A stretch of DNA of 64,000 nucleotides from the NCBI GenBank assembly GCA_027491915.1, contig JAOZGC010000001.1, positions 1 through 64,000 of the forward strand, read 5' to 3'. Each line of letters starts with the position of its first letter. The first letter of the stretch is position 1. The position numbers were made by a program, and so were the translations under genes. The notes beneath the pieces were generated by a model that worked only from the letters and a program-made list of their open reading frames with translations, ran no database searches and had not been told where the DNA came from. Below are positions 33,656 to 42,013 of this stretch, piece after piece. The DNA is from Thermoproteota archaeon. Its GTDB lineage: Archaea; Korarchaeota; Korarchaeia; Korarchaeales; Korarchaeaceae.

Positions 33656-34237
33656 TCACAGGGTCTTTCTATTCCCACCAATCGCTTTAATGTTAAACTC
33701 GGGAGAGAACTCCCCCCCGGATCTCCCCAGGCCCAGTACCCTGGGGAAGAGGGAGGCCATGGCGGCCACGTACTCCTTGGGGTTGGATCCCTCATTGATC
33801 ATTGCCAGGAGGCCGACCGACCTCTCCCTGGCCTCGGATGAGATCAACCTGACGAGTCTGTAGGTCTCCGCGAATCCGACTAGGAGTACCAGGTCCGTCA
33901 GGTCGTCCATCAGTATCACGGCCCCTGGTCCGAGGAGCGACATGACCTCCGAGACCTTCGCCGCTATCAGCACCGGGTCGGCCGGCACCGTTTCGTACCC
34001 GGCCTCCCGGGTGGGCCTCGCGCCTCCCACCGTTATCGCTACGAGGGCGTCTGCCGCGTCTCGGAGTCTCTCCCAGAGTGCGGAACTCCTCCTGGAGACG
34101 AGACCCAGCTTGGCGCCTCTACCGACGATCTCGCCGACGATAGAGGTCACGAGGTCCACCGCCCCGTCCCTCTCGCCGTAGATCAGCAGCGCGGCGTCTC
34201 CCCGAGAGATAAGTCCCACCGTCAACGGACTCCCCAC
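33656..34237 (-). CDS. Degenerate RecA/KaiC-like protein lacking a P-loop
   Basis: The 193-residue protein follows the RecA-like fold pattern but has no Walker A: the expected place reads LLIYGERDGAVDLVTS. A Walker B-like strand, GAVILMDDLTDLVLLVG, remains, followed by RLVRLISSEARERSVGLLAMINEGSNP. It resembles archaeal DUF835-type pseudo-ATPases. It sits just before the active KaiC-like gene and may regulate it; this is inference. The start is GTG at 34237 or a nearby TTG; an AT-rich box (ATATTTTTATTTG, 34280-34293) lies upstream. Confidence 0.6.
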   Translation of the reverse strand: MGSPLTVGLISRGDAALLIYGERDGAVDLVTSIVGEIVGRGAKLGLVSRRSSALWERLRDAADALVAITVGGARPTREAGYETVPADPVLIAAKVSEVMSLLGPGAVILMDDLTDLVLLVGFAETYRLVRLISSEARERSVGLLAMINEGSNPKEYVAAMASLFPRVLGLGRSGGEFSPEFNIKAIGGNRKTL

Positions 34238-34298
34238 TCCCTCCGATCGGGCGGCCGAAGCCGGGGCCTAAGGTCGACGCAAATAAAAATATCGGCGA

Positions 34299-35216
34299 CT
34301 AGGGACGGAGTATCTCCACCCTCAATCCCGCCTCTCTGATCCGGGCCACCAGCGCCTCCAGATCCCTCTGTCCGATAAGCCTTGCGCCCGCGGCGTGCCG
34401 ATGTCCCCCCCCGCCGAACGACCTCGCCAGCTCAAGGGCCGTTACGTCGGATCCTCCCCTCGATCTGAGCGACACCCTGTAGGCTTCTCCGGAAGACGGC
34501 CCTATGGTCCCGATCAGGTCGGCCGCCCCGGTCAAAGTCGACAGGGCCACGACCCCCAGGTATCCCGGCGCATCCCTCAGGTCTACCAGGATGGCCGTTC
34601 CGTCTCCCTCTCCGCGGAATCTGATCTTCTCCACCCTGGAGAGCAGGTCTCCGGCCTCGGATCTTATGATCTCAAGCTCCTTCTTTATGGTCGGGAGACC
34701 CACAAGGTCCCCCTCTTCGGCGGGTCGGACCCTGAGGATCTCATCCACCACCCTGGACAGGCGCGTCCGCCTGGTCCGAAAGATGCGCTTCACGGCCGCC
34801 GCGAACCTGGCCCCCTCCATCCCGAGCTCTCCGGAGTCCACCCTTGACGTGAGTTCCACCGTAGCCCCCATGCCCGGATGCTCGTCCGGCTCGCTCCTCA
34901 TCAACAGCTCTGCCGCGGATCGGGCGTTCGGATCCACCACCTCCAGCCTCGCCCGCGACGTCCCCCGCCGCCGGTGGGGGTGGTGATCCACCCAGACCTC
35001 GGCCCCTCCCCGAGGCAGTGGGAGATCCAGCACGGCGCCCCATTCCCTCTCAGAGACGAGGGCCTCGCTCGGGGCGGCGAAGCTCACCCTGACGTCCTCG
35101 ATCGACTGGACCAGCAGGGCCGCCGACACGAGCCCGTCCAGGTCCTCCCCGTGCGTCAAGATCTTGAGGGGAGGTCCCCGGCCTGACGACCTGAGGAACT
35201 CGGAGGGGCCGACCAT
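34299..35216 (-). CDS. DHH family phosphoesterase
   Basis: The 305-residue protein is a DHH-type phosphoesterase (RecJ, oligoribonuclease and bis-phosphate nuclease superfamily). It has ILTHGEDLDGLVSAALL, the name-giving WVDHHPH motif, and the C-terminal DHHA1 motif FGGGGHRHAAG. The substrate may be nanoRNA, single-stranded DNA or a cyclic-di-nucleotide product. I place the start at ATG 35216, 27 bp from an AT-rich box shared with ribL; the frame remains open to 35345 but that part lies within the divergent gene. Confidence 0.85.
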   Translation of the reverse strand: MVGPSEFLRSSGRGPPLKILTHGEDLDGLVSAALLVQSIEDVRVSFAAPSEALVSEREWGAVLDLPLPRGGAEVWVDHHPHRRRGTSRARLEVVDPNARSAAELLMRSEPDEHPGMGATVELTSRVDSGELGMEGARFAAAVKRIFRTRRTRLSRVVDEILRVRPAEEGDLVGLPTIKKELEIIRSEAGDLLSRVEKIRFRGEGDGTAILVDLRDAPGYLGVVALSTLTGAADLIGTIGPSSGEAYRVSLRSRGGSDVTALELARSFGGGGHRHAAGARLIGQRDLEALVARIREAGLRVEILRP

Positions 35217-35238
35217 CGGGCGCGCCGTCGGCGGCGAG

Positions 35239-35247
35239 TTCATAACT
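35239..35247. promoter_or_regulatory. Shared TATA-like box between DHH and ribL genes
   Basis: GTTCATAAC is a weak AT-rich box centred 27 bp from both starts: DHH ATG 35216 (minus) and ribL ATG 35270 (plus). The starts are 54 bp apart. Confidence 0.45.
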
Positions 35248-35269
35248 GTTGGGCTCGCCCACAGGCGGG

Positions 35270-35716
35270 ATGGGCAGGAAGGTCCTGGTCGCCGGAACCT
35301 TCGACATCGTGCACCCCGGACACGTGAGGATGCTCTCCAGCGCAAAGAGGATGGCGGGCCCCGACGGGGAGCTGGTGGTCGTCGTGGCGCGGGATTCCAA
35401 CGTCAGGCGCTTCAAGGGCAGGGATCCCATCCTGCCGGAGGAGGAGAGGCTGTTTGTGGTGTCGAGCCTGAAGCCCGTCGACAGGGCCATACTCGGAGAT
35501 CCAAACGACCCCATCAACTCCGTCCTCAGGGAGAAACCCGACGTGATCGCCCTAGGCTACGATCAGTGGCCCGACGAGGGGGAGCTGGAGCGCAGACTCA
35601 GGGAGGCCGGGCTGCGCGCGTCGATCGTGAGGCTCCCGAAGTTCCCCTGCGAGCACGACTCGACGACCGACATAGTGGAGAGGATCGTCAGGATATTCTG
35701 CAAAGATTCCAGATAA
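35270..35716 (+). CDS. ribL: Archaeal FAD synthetase RibL
   Basis: RibL adenylates FMN to FAD and belongs to the cytidylyltransferase-like nucleotidyltransferases. The 148-residue protein has the VLVAGTFDIVHPGHVRML motif containing the HxGH nucleotide site (HPGH) and the later STTDIVERI segment that carries the conserved Ser/Thr-Thr. Archaeal members are this length and are often named glycerol-3-phosphate cytidylyltransferase-like. The ATG at 35270 is the leaderless start behind the shared box; a GTG/TTG further up falls within the promoter. Confidence 0.9.
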   Translation: MGRKVLVAGTFDIVHPGHVRMLSSAKRMAGPDGELVVVVARDSNVRRFKGRDPILPEEERLFVVSSLKPVDRAILGDPNDPINSVLREKPDVIALGYDQWPDEGELERRLREAGLRASIVRLPKFPCEHDSTTDIVERIVRIFCKDSR

Positions 35717-35772
35717 TTGAAAAAAAGGATGAATTATCCGGAAATTGTGTCGAATATGGGAGACCAGAAGCG

Positions 35773-35779
35773 ATATATA
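35773..35779 (+). promoter_or_regulatory. TATA box for candidate small RNA
   Basis: ATATATA lies in a GC-rich gap, about 25 bp before a long perfect inverted repeat at 35800. It is too far (about 150 bp) from the metG start to be its main promoter, for which CTTTTTTATC at 35870-35879 is better placed. Confidence 0.5.
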
Positions 35780-35799
35780 CCGGATCTCCCCCGCCGCCG

Positions 35800-35875
35800 G
35801 GGGGCGCCGGCGGCCTTCTGCGGCATCCCTCGCGCCGGCGGCCCGGCGCCCCCGCCCAGACGCGCCCACCTTTTT
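35800..35875 (+). ncRNA. Candidate small hairpin RNA upstream of metG
   Basis: A perfect 11-bp stem joins 35800-35810 to 35843-35853 (GGGGGCGCCGG with its complement), enclosing a 32-nt loop rich in CGG/CCG. A TATA box lies about 25 bp before the stem and a run of six T (35871-35876) follows it, the layout of a short transcription unit of about 75 nt. I see no tRNA arms, C/D boxes or clear H/ACA motif. It could instead be a terminator structure for ribL or part of a metG leader. Confidence 0.45.
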
Positions 35876-35922
35876 TATCGCGGGGGGCCGGGCTCCGCGG
35901 GCACAGGAGGTGTAGGTCCGAC

Positions 35923-37599
35923 TTGGGCAGGTGGATAGTGGCCAGCGCCTGGCCCTACGCGTATTCCATCCCCCACCTGGGGAACCTCATAGGGGCGCCC
36001 CTCTCGGCCGACGTCTTCGCCAGGTTCCTCAGGAAGATGGGGGAGGAGGTGGTCTTCGTCTCGGGAAGCGACGAACACGGGACTCCCATAGAGGCGGAGG
36101 CGCGGAGGAGGGGGATACATCCGAGGGAGCTCACGGACGAGATGCACGAGAGGCTCAGGGACCTGTTCCGGAGGTTCGGCATAAGCTACGACAATTACAC
36201 CCGGACCGAGAGTCCCGTGCACGTCGACTTCGTCAGGGACTTCTACTCCAAGGTCTACGACAACGGGTACGTCTTCGAGAGGGAGGTGGAGCAGCTCTAC
36301 TGCCCGAACTGTCGGATGTTCCTCCCGGACAGGTTCGTCACCGGGACCTGCCCATACTGCGGCAATCCGTCCGCCTACGGGGATCAGTGCGACAGGTGCG
36401 GGAAGCTCCTGAAGCCGACCGACCTGATAGGCCCCAGGTGCGTCTTCTGCGGATCGACCCCGGTGCTGAGGAGGACCAAGCACTGGTTCTTCGACCTCCC
36501 CAGGTTCGCCGGCCCCCTCGAGGATTACGTGTCGGGGAACGAACGCCTCCCGGACAACGCGAGGAACATGTCCCTCGCCATGATAAGGGAGGGGCTGGAG
36601 CCCAGGTCGCTCACCAGGGACAACTCCTGGGGAATCCCCGCCCCCTTCCCGGGGGCCGAGGGAAAGACCATATACGTCTGGATGGAGGCGGTGCTGGGCT
36701 ACGTCTCCGCCGTCAGGGAGTGGGCCGAGGAGGCGGGGGATCCCGCCGCCTTCGACACGTACTGGAAGTCGCCCGACACCAGGGCGGTCTACTTCATAGG
36801 GAAGGACAACATCCCCTTCCACGTGATAATACTCCCGGCCCTCCTGATGGCCAGCGGCGAGGGGTACGTCCTCCCCTACAACGTGGCCTCGACCGAGTTC
36901 CTCATGTACGAGGGGATGAAGTTCTCCAAGTCGAAGGGGGTGGGGATATGGATGGACGAGGCGCTGGATCTCCTGGAGCCCGACTACTGGAGGTACTACC
37001 TGCTGGCGACCAGGCCCGAGAGGAAGGACGCCAACTTCAGCTGGTCCGACTTCGAGGAGAAGATAAACGGCGAGCTCAACGACGTCCTGGGGAACTTCGT
37101 CCACAGGGTGCTCACCTTCGTGAGGTCCAGGTTCGGCGGGGTGGTCCCGGACGGCGAGATCGATGGGGAATCCTCGGAGACCCTGGCCGAGGCCAGGTCC
37201 CACGCTGAGAGGTCCCTGGAGGAGATGAAGGGTTTCAGAATGAGGAGATCCCTCCAGGAGGTCATGGAGGTGGCCAGGATCGGGAACAGGTACCTCAACT
37301 CCAGGGCCCCCTGGGACCAGATCCGGGTGGACAGGGAGGCGGCCGCCGCGACCATCAGGACGGCCGTCTCCATGGTTAAGATGCTGTCCGTCTTCATAGA
37401 GCCCTTCCTGCCCTTCTCCGCCGAGAAGATCTGGGGCATGCTGGCCCTGGACGGGGACGTCCACAGGGTGACCTACGGTGAGGCCTTCAACCCGGTGCCC
37501 GGGGGGCACGAGATAGGGGAGCCGAGGCCCCTCTTCTCCAAGGTCTCGAGGGAGGACCTCATCGCCAGGCTAGAGGAGATCAGGAGGGATCGGGGTTAG
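35923..37599 (+). CDS. metG: Methionyl-tRNA synthetase
   Basis: This class I synthetase charges tRNA-Met. The 558-residue protein has the HIGH-like HLGN (in SIPHLGNLIG), a double zinc-binding insertion with four Cys pairs (CPNC, CPYCG, CDRCG, CVFCG), and the KMSKS loop as KFSKSKG. The anticodon-binding helical domain fills the last 180 residues; the C-terminal tRNA-binding appendix domain seen in some enzymes is absent. The start is TTG at 35923, about ten bases after GGAGGTG; a T-rich TATA-like box lies at 35870-35879. Confidence 0.96.
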   Translation: MGRWIVASAWPYAYSIPHLGNLIGAPLSADVFARFLRKMGEEVVFVSGSDEHGTPIEAEARRRGIHPRELTDEMHERLRDLFRRFGISYDNYTRTESPVHVDFVRDFYSKVYDNGYVFEREVEQLYCPNCRMFLPDRFVTGTCPYCGNPSAYGDQCDRCGKLLKPTDLIGPRCVFCGSTPVLRRTKHWFFDLPRFAGPLEDYVSGNERLPDNARNMSLAMIREGLEPRSLTRDNSWGIPAPFPGAEGKTIYVWMEAVLGYVSAVREWAEEAGDPAAFDTYWKSPDTRAVYFIGKDNIPFHVIILPALLMASGEGYVLPYNVASTEFLMYEGMKFSKSKGVGIWMDEALDLLEPDYWRYYLLATRPERKDANFSWSDFEEKINGELNDVLGNFVHRVLTFVRSRFGGVVPDGEIDGESSETLAEARSHAERSLEEMKGFRMRRSLQEVMEVARIGNRYLNSRAPWDQIRVDREAAAATIRTAVSMVKMLSVFIEPFLPFSAEKIWGMLALDGDVHRVTYGEAFNPVPGGHEIGEPRPLFSKVSREDLIARLEEIRRDRG

Positions 37600-37625
37600 C
37601 GGTTGGGGCCGGCCGCCGGCGCCCC

Positions 37626-38438
37626 TCAGTCCCCCTCCCCTCCCCCGCTCTCCTGGGCCCTGTGGACGACCACCCTGAAGCTCACCGTGGACTTGGCTAT
37701 CGGGTGGCCCGGGGCGCCGACCACCAGCTTAACCTCCTCGGTCCAATTTCTGAACGCCTTCACCGTGTAGTTCATCTCGGCGTAGCCGTCCGCGTCCGTC
37801 TTACCCGGATCTGGGCTGAACCACCCCAGCCCGGCCCTCTTCATGCCCGAGACGGGCCACACCCTGGCCCCCCCGACGGGCCTCCCCAGCTCGTTGAGCA
37901 CCCTCACCCTCAGGACGACCGTCACGTTGGGCGCCGTGCTTATGTTGGTCGAGTTCGGTCCCAGCGTGACGTTCACCTCCTCGGGGGTGACCGACGCCTC
38001 GACCGAGAGATTCCCACCGTAGTACACCGTGAACGGCTCGTCGACCGTGACGTCCCTTCCAGCCAGGGTGGCGGTCACCCTGACGACGTGCAGTCCAACG
38101 GAGTACCTGCCCTCGAGCGCGGTCAGCCTCAGGATTCCCCGACTCCCGTTGAGGTGGAAGCTCTCTATCTCCCTGAGCTGCGGGCCCTGCAGCACGTGGA
38201 CGGTGACGTCAGAGGCCTCGGATGGTGCGTTGACCGAGACGGTGAAGTTTCCGTTGAGGGGGACGTTCCTCGGGTCCACGGCCACGGATACCGGCGGGGG
38301 GGCCCACAGGAATCGGGGCATCACCAGCAGCAGTACTCCGAGACCGACTGCCAGGGCCAGCGAGGCGTACAGCTTAATGTCTCTTCCCTCAGCGCCTTCC
38401 CGCAATCCAGATCGCCGATCCTGGGGGGCCCTATACAT
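37626..38438 (-). CDS. Membrane-anchored extracellular Ig-like protein, sequon rich
   Basis: The 270-residue protein has a basic N-terminus, one membrane helix (about 22-44) and an extracellular part of beta-sandwich type, probably two Ig-like domains, with a GKTDADGYAEMNYTV segment typical of such repeats. It carries nine N-glycosylation sequons (for example NFT, NGS, NLS, NST, NWT), so it is a likely AglB substrate. The family is not recognised. The ATG at 38438 lies about 26 bp from a box shared with the G1P dehydrogenase gene. Confidence 0.7.
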   Translation of the reverse strand: MYRAPQDRRSGLREGAEGRDIKLYASLALAVGLGVLLLVMPRFLWAPPPVSVAVDPRNVPLNGNFTVSVNAPSEASDVTVHVLQGPQLREIESFHLNGSRGILRLTALEGRYSVGLHVVRVTATLAGRDVTVDEPFTVYYGGNLSVEASVTPEEVNVTLGPNSTNISTAPNVTVVLRVRVLNELGRPVGGARVWPVSGMKRAGLGWFSPDPGKTDADGYAEMNYTVKAFRNWTEEVKLVVGAPGHPIAKSTVSFRVVVHRAQESGGGEGD

Positions 38439-38458
38439 TAAGCTTGCCCCCTCCCATG

Positions 38459-38468
38459 CTTATTTATC
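38459..38468. promoter_or_regulatory. Shared TATA-like box between cell-surface protein and egsA genes
   Basis: CTTATTTATC is centred about 26 bp before the minus-strand ATG (38438) and about 31 bp before the TTG of egsA (38495). The starts are 57 bp apart. Confidence 0.6.
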
Positions 38469-38494
38469 TCCCCTCCCCCCTGCCCGGGAGCGAC

Positions 38495-39604
38495 TTGAAG
38501 AGGCTATCCCCCAAGTACCAGGGAAGGCTGGAGTTCCTGGAGTCACCCAGGTACATACTCTTCGGTCCCGGGGCCATCGAGAAGTCGGCCGAGACCCTGA
38601 TGGCGCTGGGAATCTCCGGCAAGGCCCTCATAGTGACCGGCGGTCCGAAGACCGAGAAGATAGCGTGGAAGCTGGGCGAGGCCCTGGAGCAGGAGGGTCA
38701 CCCCTTCCACCTGTTCAGGATAGGGGAGGGGGAGCCCACCCCGAGGGTCGTAGAGGGGGCCGCGGAGGCGGCCAGGAGGGAGGGCTGCTCCTTCGTCGTG
38801 GCCGTGGGAGGGGGCAGGGCGCTCGACGTCGGCAAGCTGGCCAGCCACTGGGTCGGGATGAAGTACCTCTCCGTCCCCACCTCCGCCAGCCACGACGGAA
38901 TGGCCTCCCCCTCCGTCGGTTTCCTGCTGTCCCGCGCCGTCTCGGAGTACAGGGGGCCCGAGTGGGCCAGGCCGGAGTCGCCGACCGCCGTCATAGCAGA
39001 CACGGAGGTCATAAAGAACGCCCCCGACTGGACCATGAGGGCCGGTTTCGGGGACTTGATCGCCAAGTTCACCGCGGTTAGGGACTGGGAGCTGGCCCAC
39101 AGGCTGAAGGACGAACCGTACAGCGAGTACGCGGCCTCGATGTCCCTGCTGAGCGCGCGCCTCGCCGTCGAGCACGCGGGAGACCTGAAGCCCGGGCTGG
39201 AGGAGAGCGTGAGGCTGCTGGTCAAGGCCCTGATAGGGAGCGGCGTGGCCATAAGCATAGCGGGATCCAGCAGGCCGGCCAGCGGGAGCGAGCACCTGTT
39301 CAGCCACGCGATAGACCTCCTATCTCAGCGGGAAGGAGTCTCCAGGGCACCTCACGGTATACAGTGCGGCCTGGGGGCCATCATGATGGCATACCTCCAG
39401 GGTCAGGACTGGAGGATGATAAGATCGAAGCTCGAGGAGGCGGGCGCCCCGATCACCGCGCGGGAGGCGGGCCTCGACCCGGAGGTCGTCGTTAGGGCCC
39501 TTACCCTGGCCCACAGGGTGAGGGACAGGTACACCATACTGGGGGAGACGGGGCTCACAGAGAGCGCGGCCAGGAAGCTGGCCGAGAGGACCGGGGTCAT
39601 ATGA
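38495..39604 (+). CDS. egsA: sn-glycerol-1-phosphate dehydrogenase
   Basis: EgsA reduces dihydroxyacetone phosphate to sn-glycerol-1-phosphate, setting the stereochemistry of archaeal lipids. The 369-residue protein has the nucleotide region (GGPKTEKIAW, VVAVGGGRALDVGKLA), PTSASHDGMASP, and the zinc-binding residues in GFGDLIAKF, SEHLFSHAIDLL and APHGIQCGLG. I place the start at TTG 38495 from family length and from the shared TATA-like box; upstream ATG codons would lie in the promoter. It overlaps the convergent membrane gene by 8 bp. Confidence 0.95.
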   Translation: MKRLSPKYQGRLEFLESPRYILFGPGAIEKSAETLMALGISGKALIVTGGPKTEKIAWKLGEALEQEGHPFHLFRIGEGEPTPRVVEGAAEAARREGCSFVVAVGGGRALDVGKLASHWVGMKYLSVPTSASHDGMASPSVGFLLSRAVSEYRGPEWARPESPTAVIADTEVIKNAPDWTMRAGFGDLIAKFTAVRDWELAHRLKDEPYSEYAASMSLLSARLAVEHAGDLKPGLEESVRLLVKALIGSGVAISIAGSSRPASGSEHLFSHAIDLLSQREGVSRAPHGIQCGLGAIMMAYLQGQDWRMIRSKLEEAGAPITAREAGLDPEVVVRALTLAHRVRDRYTILGETGLTESAARKLAERTGVI

Positions 39605-40181
39605 GGCCCGCCGCCTTGAGGATCGCCAGCCTGGGGAGGATCGGCGCGGCGAGCATGGCCGCCCCGGCCGCGGAGCACCTGGGGCCGGCCGCCCTCCTGA
39701 CGAGGGCTCCGGCCGCGAGGGCGCCTCCGATCCAGCCGACGTCCGACAGTATCAGGGCAGCCCTCATCGCGGGCGGGCCGGCCGCGAAGGCCAGGACGAT
39801 CGGAGAAGGGGAATCCTCCACCACCCCGGGGGAGAGGGCCAGGGCCGCGAGGGCCGCCGCGCTGGCCGCCCCTGGAATCGCCAGCGCAATGCCCATGGAG
39901 GCCAAGATTCTCTTCCAGGTGGAACCCCACCTCAGCCCGCCGTCGGCGCCCTCCCCAACCACGAGCCCGGCGAGGAGGACGGCGGCGCCCTCAGCCCCGG
40001 CGGCCGCGGCCCAGGCCCCCGGGCTCCAGCCTGTCTCCAGCGCCATGGCCCTCCAGGCCAGAGCCCCCCGGAACGCCCCCAGCGCCAGGATCGAAACGGC
40101 GGCCAGGGTCGGCGTCCTCCACGTGGCCGTACCAGCCTCTATCCTCTCTATCTCGGCCTCCAGGGCATCCAACAACCTCAA
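39597..40181 (-). CDS. Unrecognised multi-pass membrane protein
   Basis: The 194-residue protein is Ala-rich with about five hydrophobic segments after an N-terminal charged helix (LLDALEAEIERIEAG). I recognise no family; it recalls Yip1-like membrane proteins only in general layout. Its TTG start overlaps the abce1 stop as TTGA, so it is translated with abce1. Confidence 0.6.
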   Translation of the reverse strand: MRLLDALEAEIERIEAGTATWRTPTLAAVSILALGAFRGALAWRAMALETGWSPGAWAAAAGAEGAAVLLAGLVVGEGADGGLRWGSTWKRILASMGIALAIPGAASAAALAALALSPGVVEDSPSPIVLAFAAGPPAMRAALILSDVGWIGGALAAGALVRRAAGPRCSAAGAAMLAAPILPRLAILKAAGLI

Positions 40182-41977
40182 GAGTAGTACCTCCCGCTCC
40201 TCCTGGCCTCCTGATCCAACTTCGACCCTGGCTTGTTGACCTTGGGCCTCCCACTCTCCGGATCCCTCCTTATGGTTATCCCCACGTCCCTCAGGAAGTC
40301 GTTCATACCCTTGCCCATGTCGATCGGGCCGGAGGCCTCTCCCCTGACTCCCGGGACGCCCCTGAAGACCATGACCCTGCTGGCCAGGGCCTCTATCGTA
40401 ACTATGTCGTGCTCCACGACGAGCGCGGCCTTCCTCTCGCCCTCCACCCTCCTCCTTATCGCCTTGGCCGCGGCCATCCTCATCTCGACGTCCAGGAAGG
40501 CGCTAGGCTCGTCTATCAGGTACAGGTCGGCCTCCATCCCCAGGACCGAGGCCAGCGCGACCCTCTGGAGCTCCCCCCCGCTGAGGTCCCCCACCATCCT
40601 GTCCATGAGCCCCTCCAGCCCCAGCCTCCTGATCACCTCAACCCTGAAGAAGCTGGAGGAGAAGTTGGCCCCCACGGCAGACCTGATCAGCTCGGCCACG
40701 GTCCCGCCGTAATCGGACCTGACGTGTTGGGGCTTGTAGGCGATCTTCAGTCCCCCAGATGATATCTCCCCCTCGGCCGGCCTCAGCTCCCCGGCGAGCA
40801 GCCTGACGAAGGTGGTCTTACCTATTCCGTTCGGCCCCAGCGCGGCGACGACCTCCCCCTCCCTAAGCTCCCCCGGACCAACAGAGAGCTCGAATCCCCC
40901 GTCGTAGGAGAACCTGAGCTCGGTGAACGACGTCAAGACCTCCCCGACCGGCTCCCCCCCGCCGGCCCTGGACAGGAACATTATAGAGTCCTCCCTGAAC
41001 CTGACGTTGTCTTCTGGCACGTATCCCTCCAGGAAGATGTTTATCCCCTCCCCCACCCCATGGGGGAAGCTGACTATCCCGAACACCCCCGGCCGCCCGT
41101 ACAGCACGTGTATCAGGTCGCTCATGTAGTCCAGCATGGCCAGATCGTGCTCCACCACCAGGACCGCCGCCCCCATCTCTGGGAGTCGCCTTATGAGTTT
41201 CGACGCCCTGATCCTCTGGTAGACGTCCAGGTAGTTGCAGGGCTCGTCGAAGAAGTAGACGTCGGCGTCCTTGGAGTAGGCGGCCGCGAGGGCGACCCTC
41301 TGGAGCTCCCCCCCGCTGAGGTCCCCCACCATCCTGTCCATGAGCCCCTCCAGCCCCAGGACGGAGGCAGCCTCGTCGACCCTCCCCGTCTCATCAGCGC
41401 CCTCCAGAGCCTCCCTGACGGTCCCCCTGACAACCTTTGGTATGAGATCGATCCTCTCCGGCTTCCTGACGACCCTCACCTCTCCGCGCGAGAGTCGCCT
41501 CAGGTAGTCCTGCAGCTCCGATCCCCCGAACCTATCTAGGATCTCCTCCCAGTCCGGTTCCCCCTCCTCGTCCGTTCCCACCGCGCCCAGGTTGGGCCTC
41601 AGGTCCCCCGAGAGTATCCTCACGACCGTGGTCTTGCCCACCCCGTTGGGCCCCACGAGGCCCACCACAGATCCCCTCCTGACCAGGGGCAGCCTGTACA
41701 GCACGAAGCCGTTCGGCCCGTACCTGTGTATCTCCTCCCCCTCGACCGGCGCTGGGAGGTTCACCACGGATATGGCGGAGAAAGGACACCTCTTGACGCA
41801 GATGCCGCACCCGACGCACAGGTCCTCGTCTATTATCAGGAACCCGTCCTCCAGTCTTATGGTCTCTTTCTCTCCCGCCCTCACCCTGGGACAGTACTTG
41901 ATGCACTCTCGACCGCACTTCTTCGGATTGCACGAGTCCCTGTCAACCACGGCGATTCTTCTCCTCTTCTGCACCAT
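40178..41977 (-). CDS. abce1: ABCE1/Rli1 ribosome recycling ATPase
   Basis: ABCE1 splits ribosomal subunits after termination. The 599-residue protein has the N-terminal iron-sulfur domain with two 4Fe-4S Cys sets (CNPKKCGRECIKYCP and CVGCGICVKRCP), two ABC ATPase modules (GPNGVGKTT and GPNGIGKTT as P-loops, both with the LSGGELQRVAL signature) and the hinge regions. The ATG at 41977 is the natural start. The signature regions of the two modules are encoded by an identical 68-bp stretch. Confidence 0.97.
   Translation of the reverse strand: MVQKRRRIAVVDRDSCNPKKCGRECIKYCPRVRAGEKETIRLEDGFLIIDEDLCVGCGICVKRCPFSAISVVNLPAPVEGEEIHRYGPNGFVLYRLPLVRRGSVVGLVGPNGVGKTTVVRILSGDLRPNLGAVGTDEEGEPDWEEILDRFGGSELQDYLRRLSRGEVRVVRKPERIDLIPKVVRGTVREALEGADETGRVDEAASVLGLEGLMDRMVGDLSGGELQRVALAAAYSKDADVYFFDEPCNYLDVYQRIRASKLIRRLPEMGAAVLVVEHDLAMLDYMSDLIHVLYGRPGVFGIVSFPHGVGEGINIFLEGYVPEDNVRFREDSIMFLSRAGGGEPVGEVLTSFTELRFSYDGGFELSVGPGELREGEVVAALGPNGIGKTTFVRLLAGELRPAEGEISSGGLKIAYKPQHVRSDYGGTVAELIRSAVGANFSSSFFRVEVIRRLGLEGLMDRMVGDLSGGELQRVALASVLGMEADLYLIDEPSAFLDVEMRMAAAKAIRRRVEGERKAALVVEHDIVTIEALASRVMVFRGVPGVRGEASGPIDMGKGMNDFLRDVGITIRRDPESGRPKVNKPGSKLDQEARRSGRYYS
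40557..40624 (-). repeat. 68-bp perfect repeat, copy in ABCE1 module 2
   Basis: Bases 40557-40624 are identical to 41292-41359, 735 bp (245 codons) away, and encode the ABC signature region ending at LEGLMDRMVGDLSGGELQR. Flanking bases differ at once on both sides. Confidence 0.85.
41292..41359 (-). repeat. 68-bp perfect repeat, copy in ABCE1 module 1
   Basis: This is the module 1 partner of the repeat at 40557-40624. Identity includes all silent positions, which suggests gene conversion between the two ABC modules. Confidence 0.85.
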
Positions 41978-42013
41978 GGTCTGGGTCCTCTCCCCCCGAG
42001 GCTCCCTCCGACC

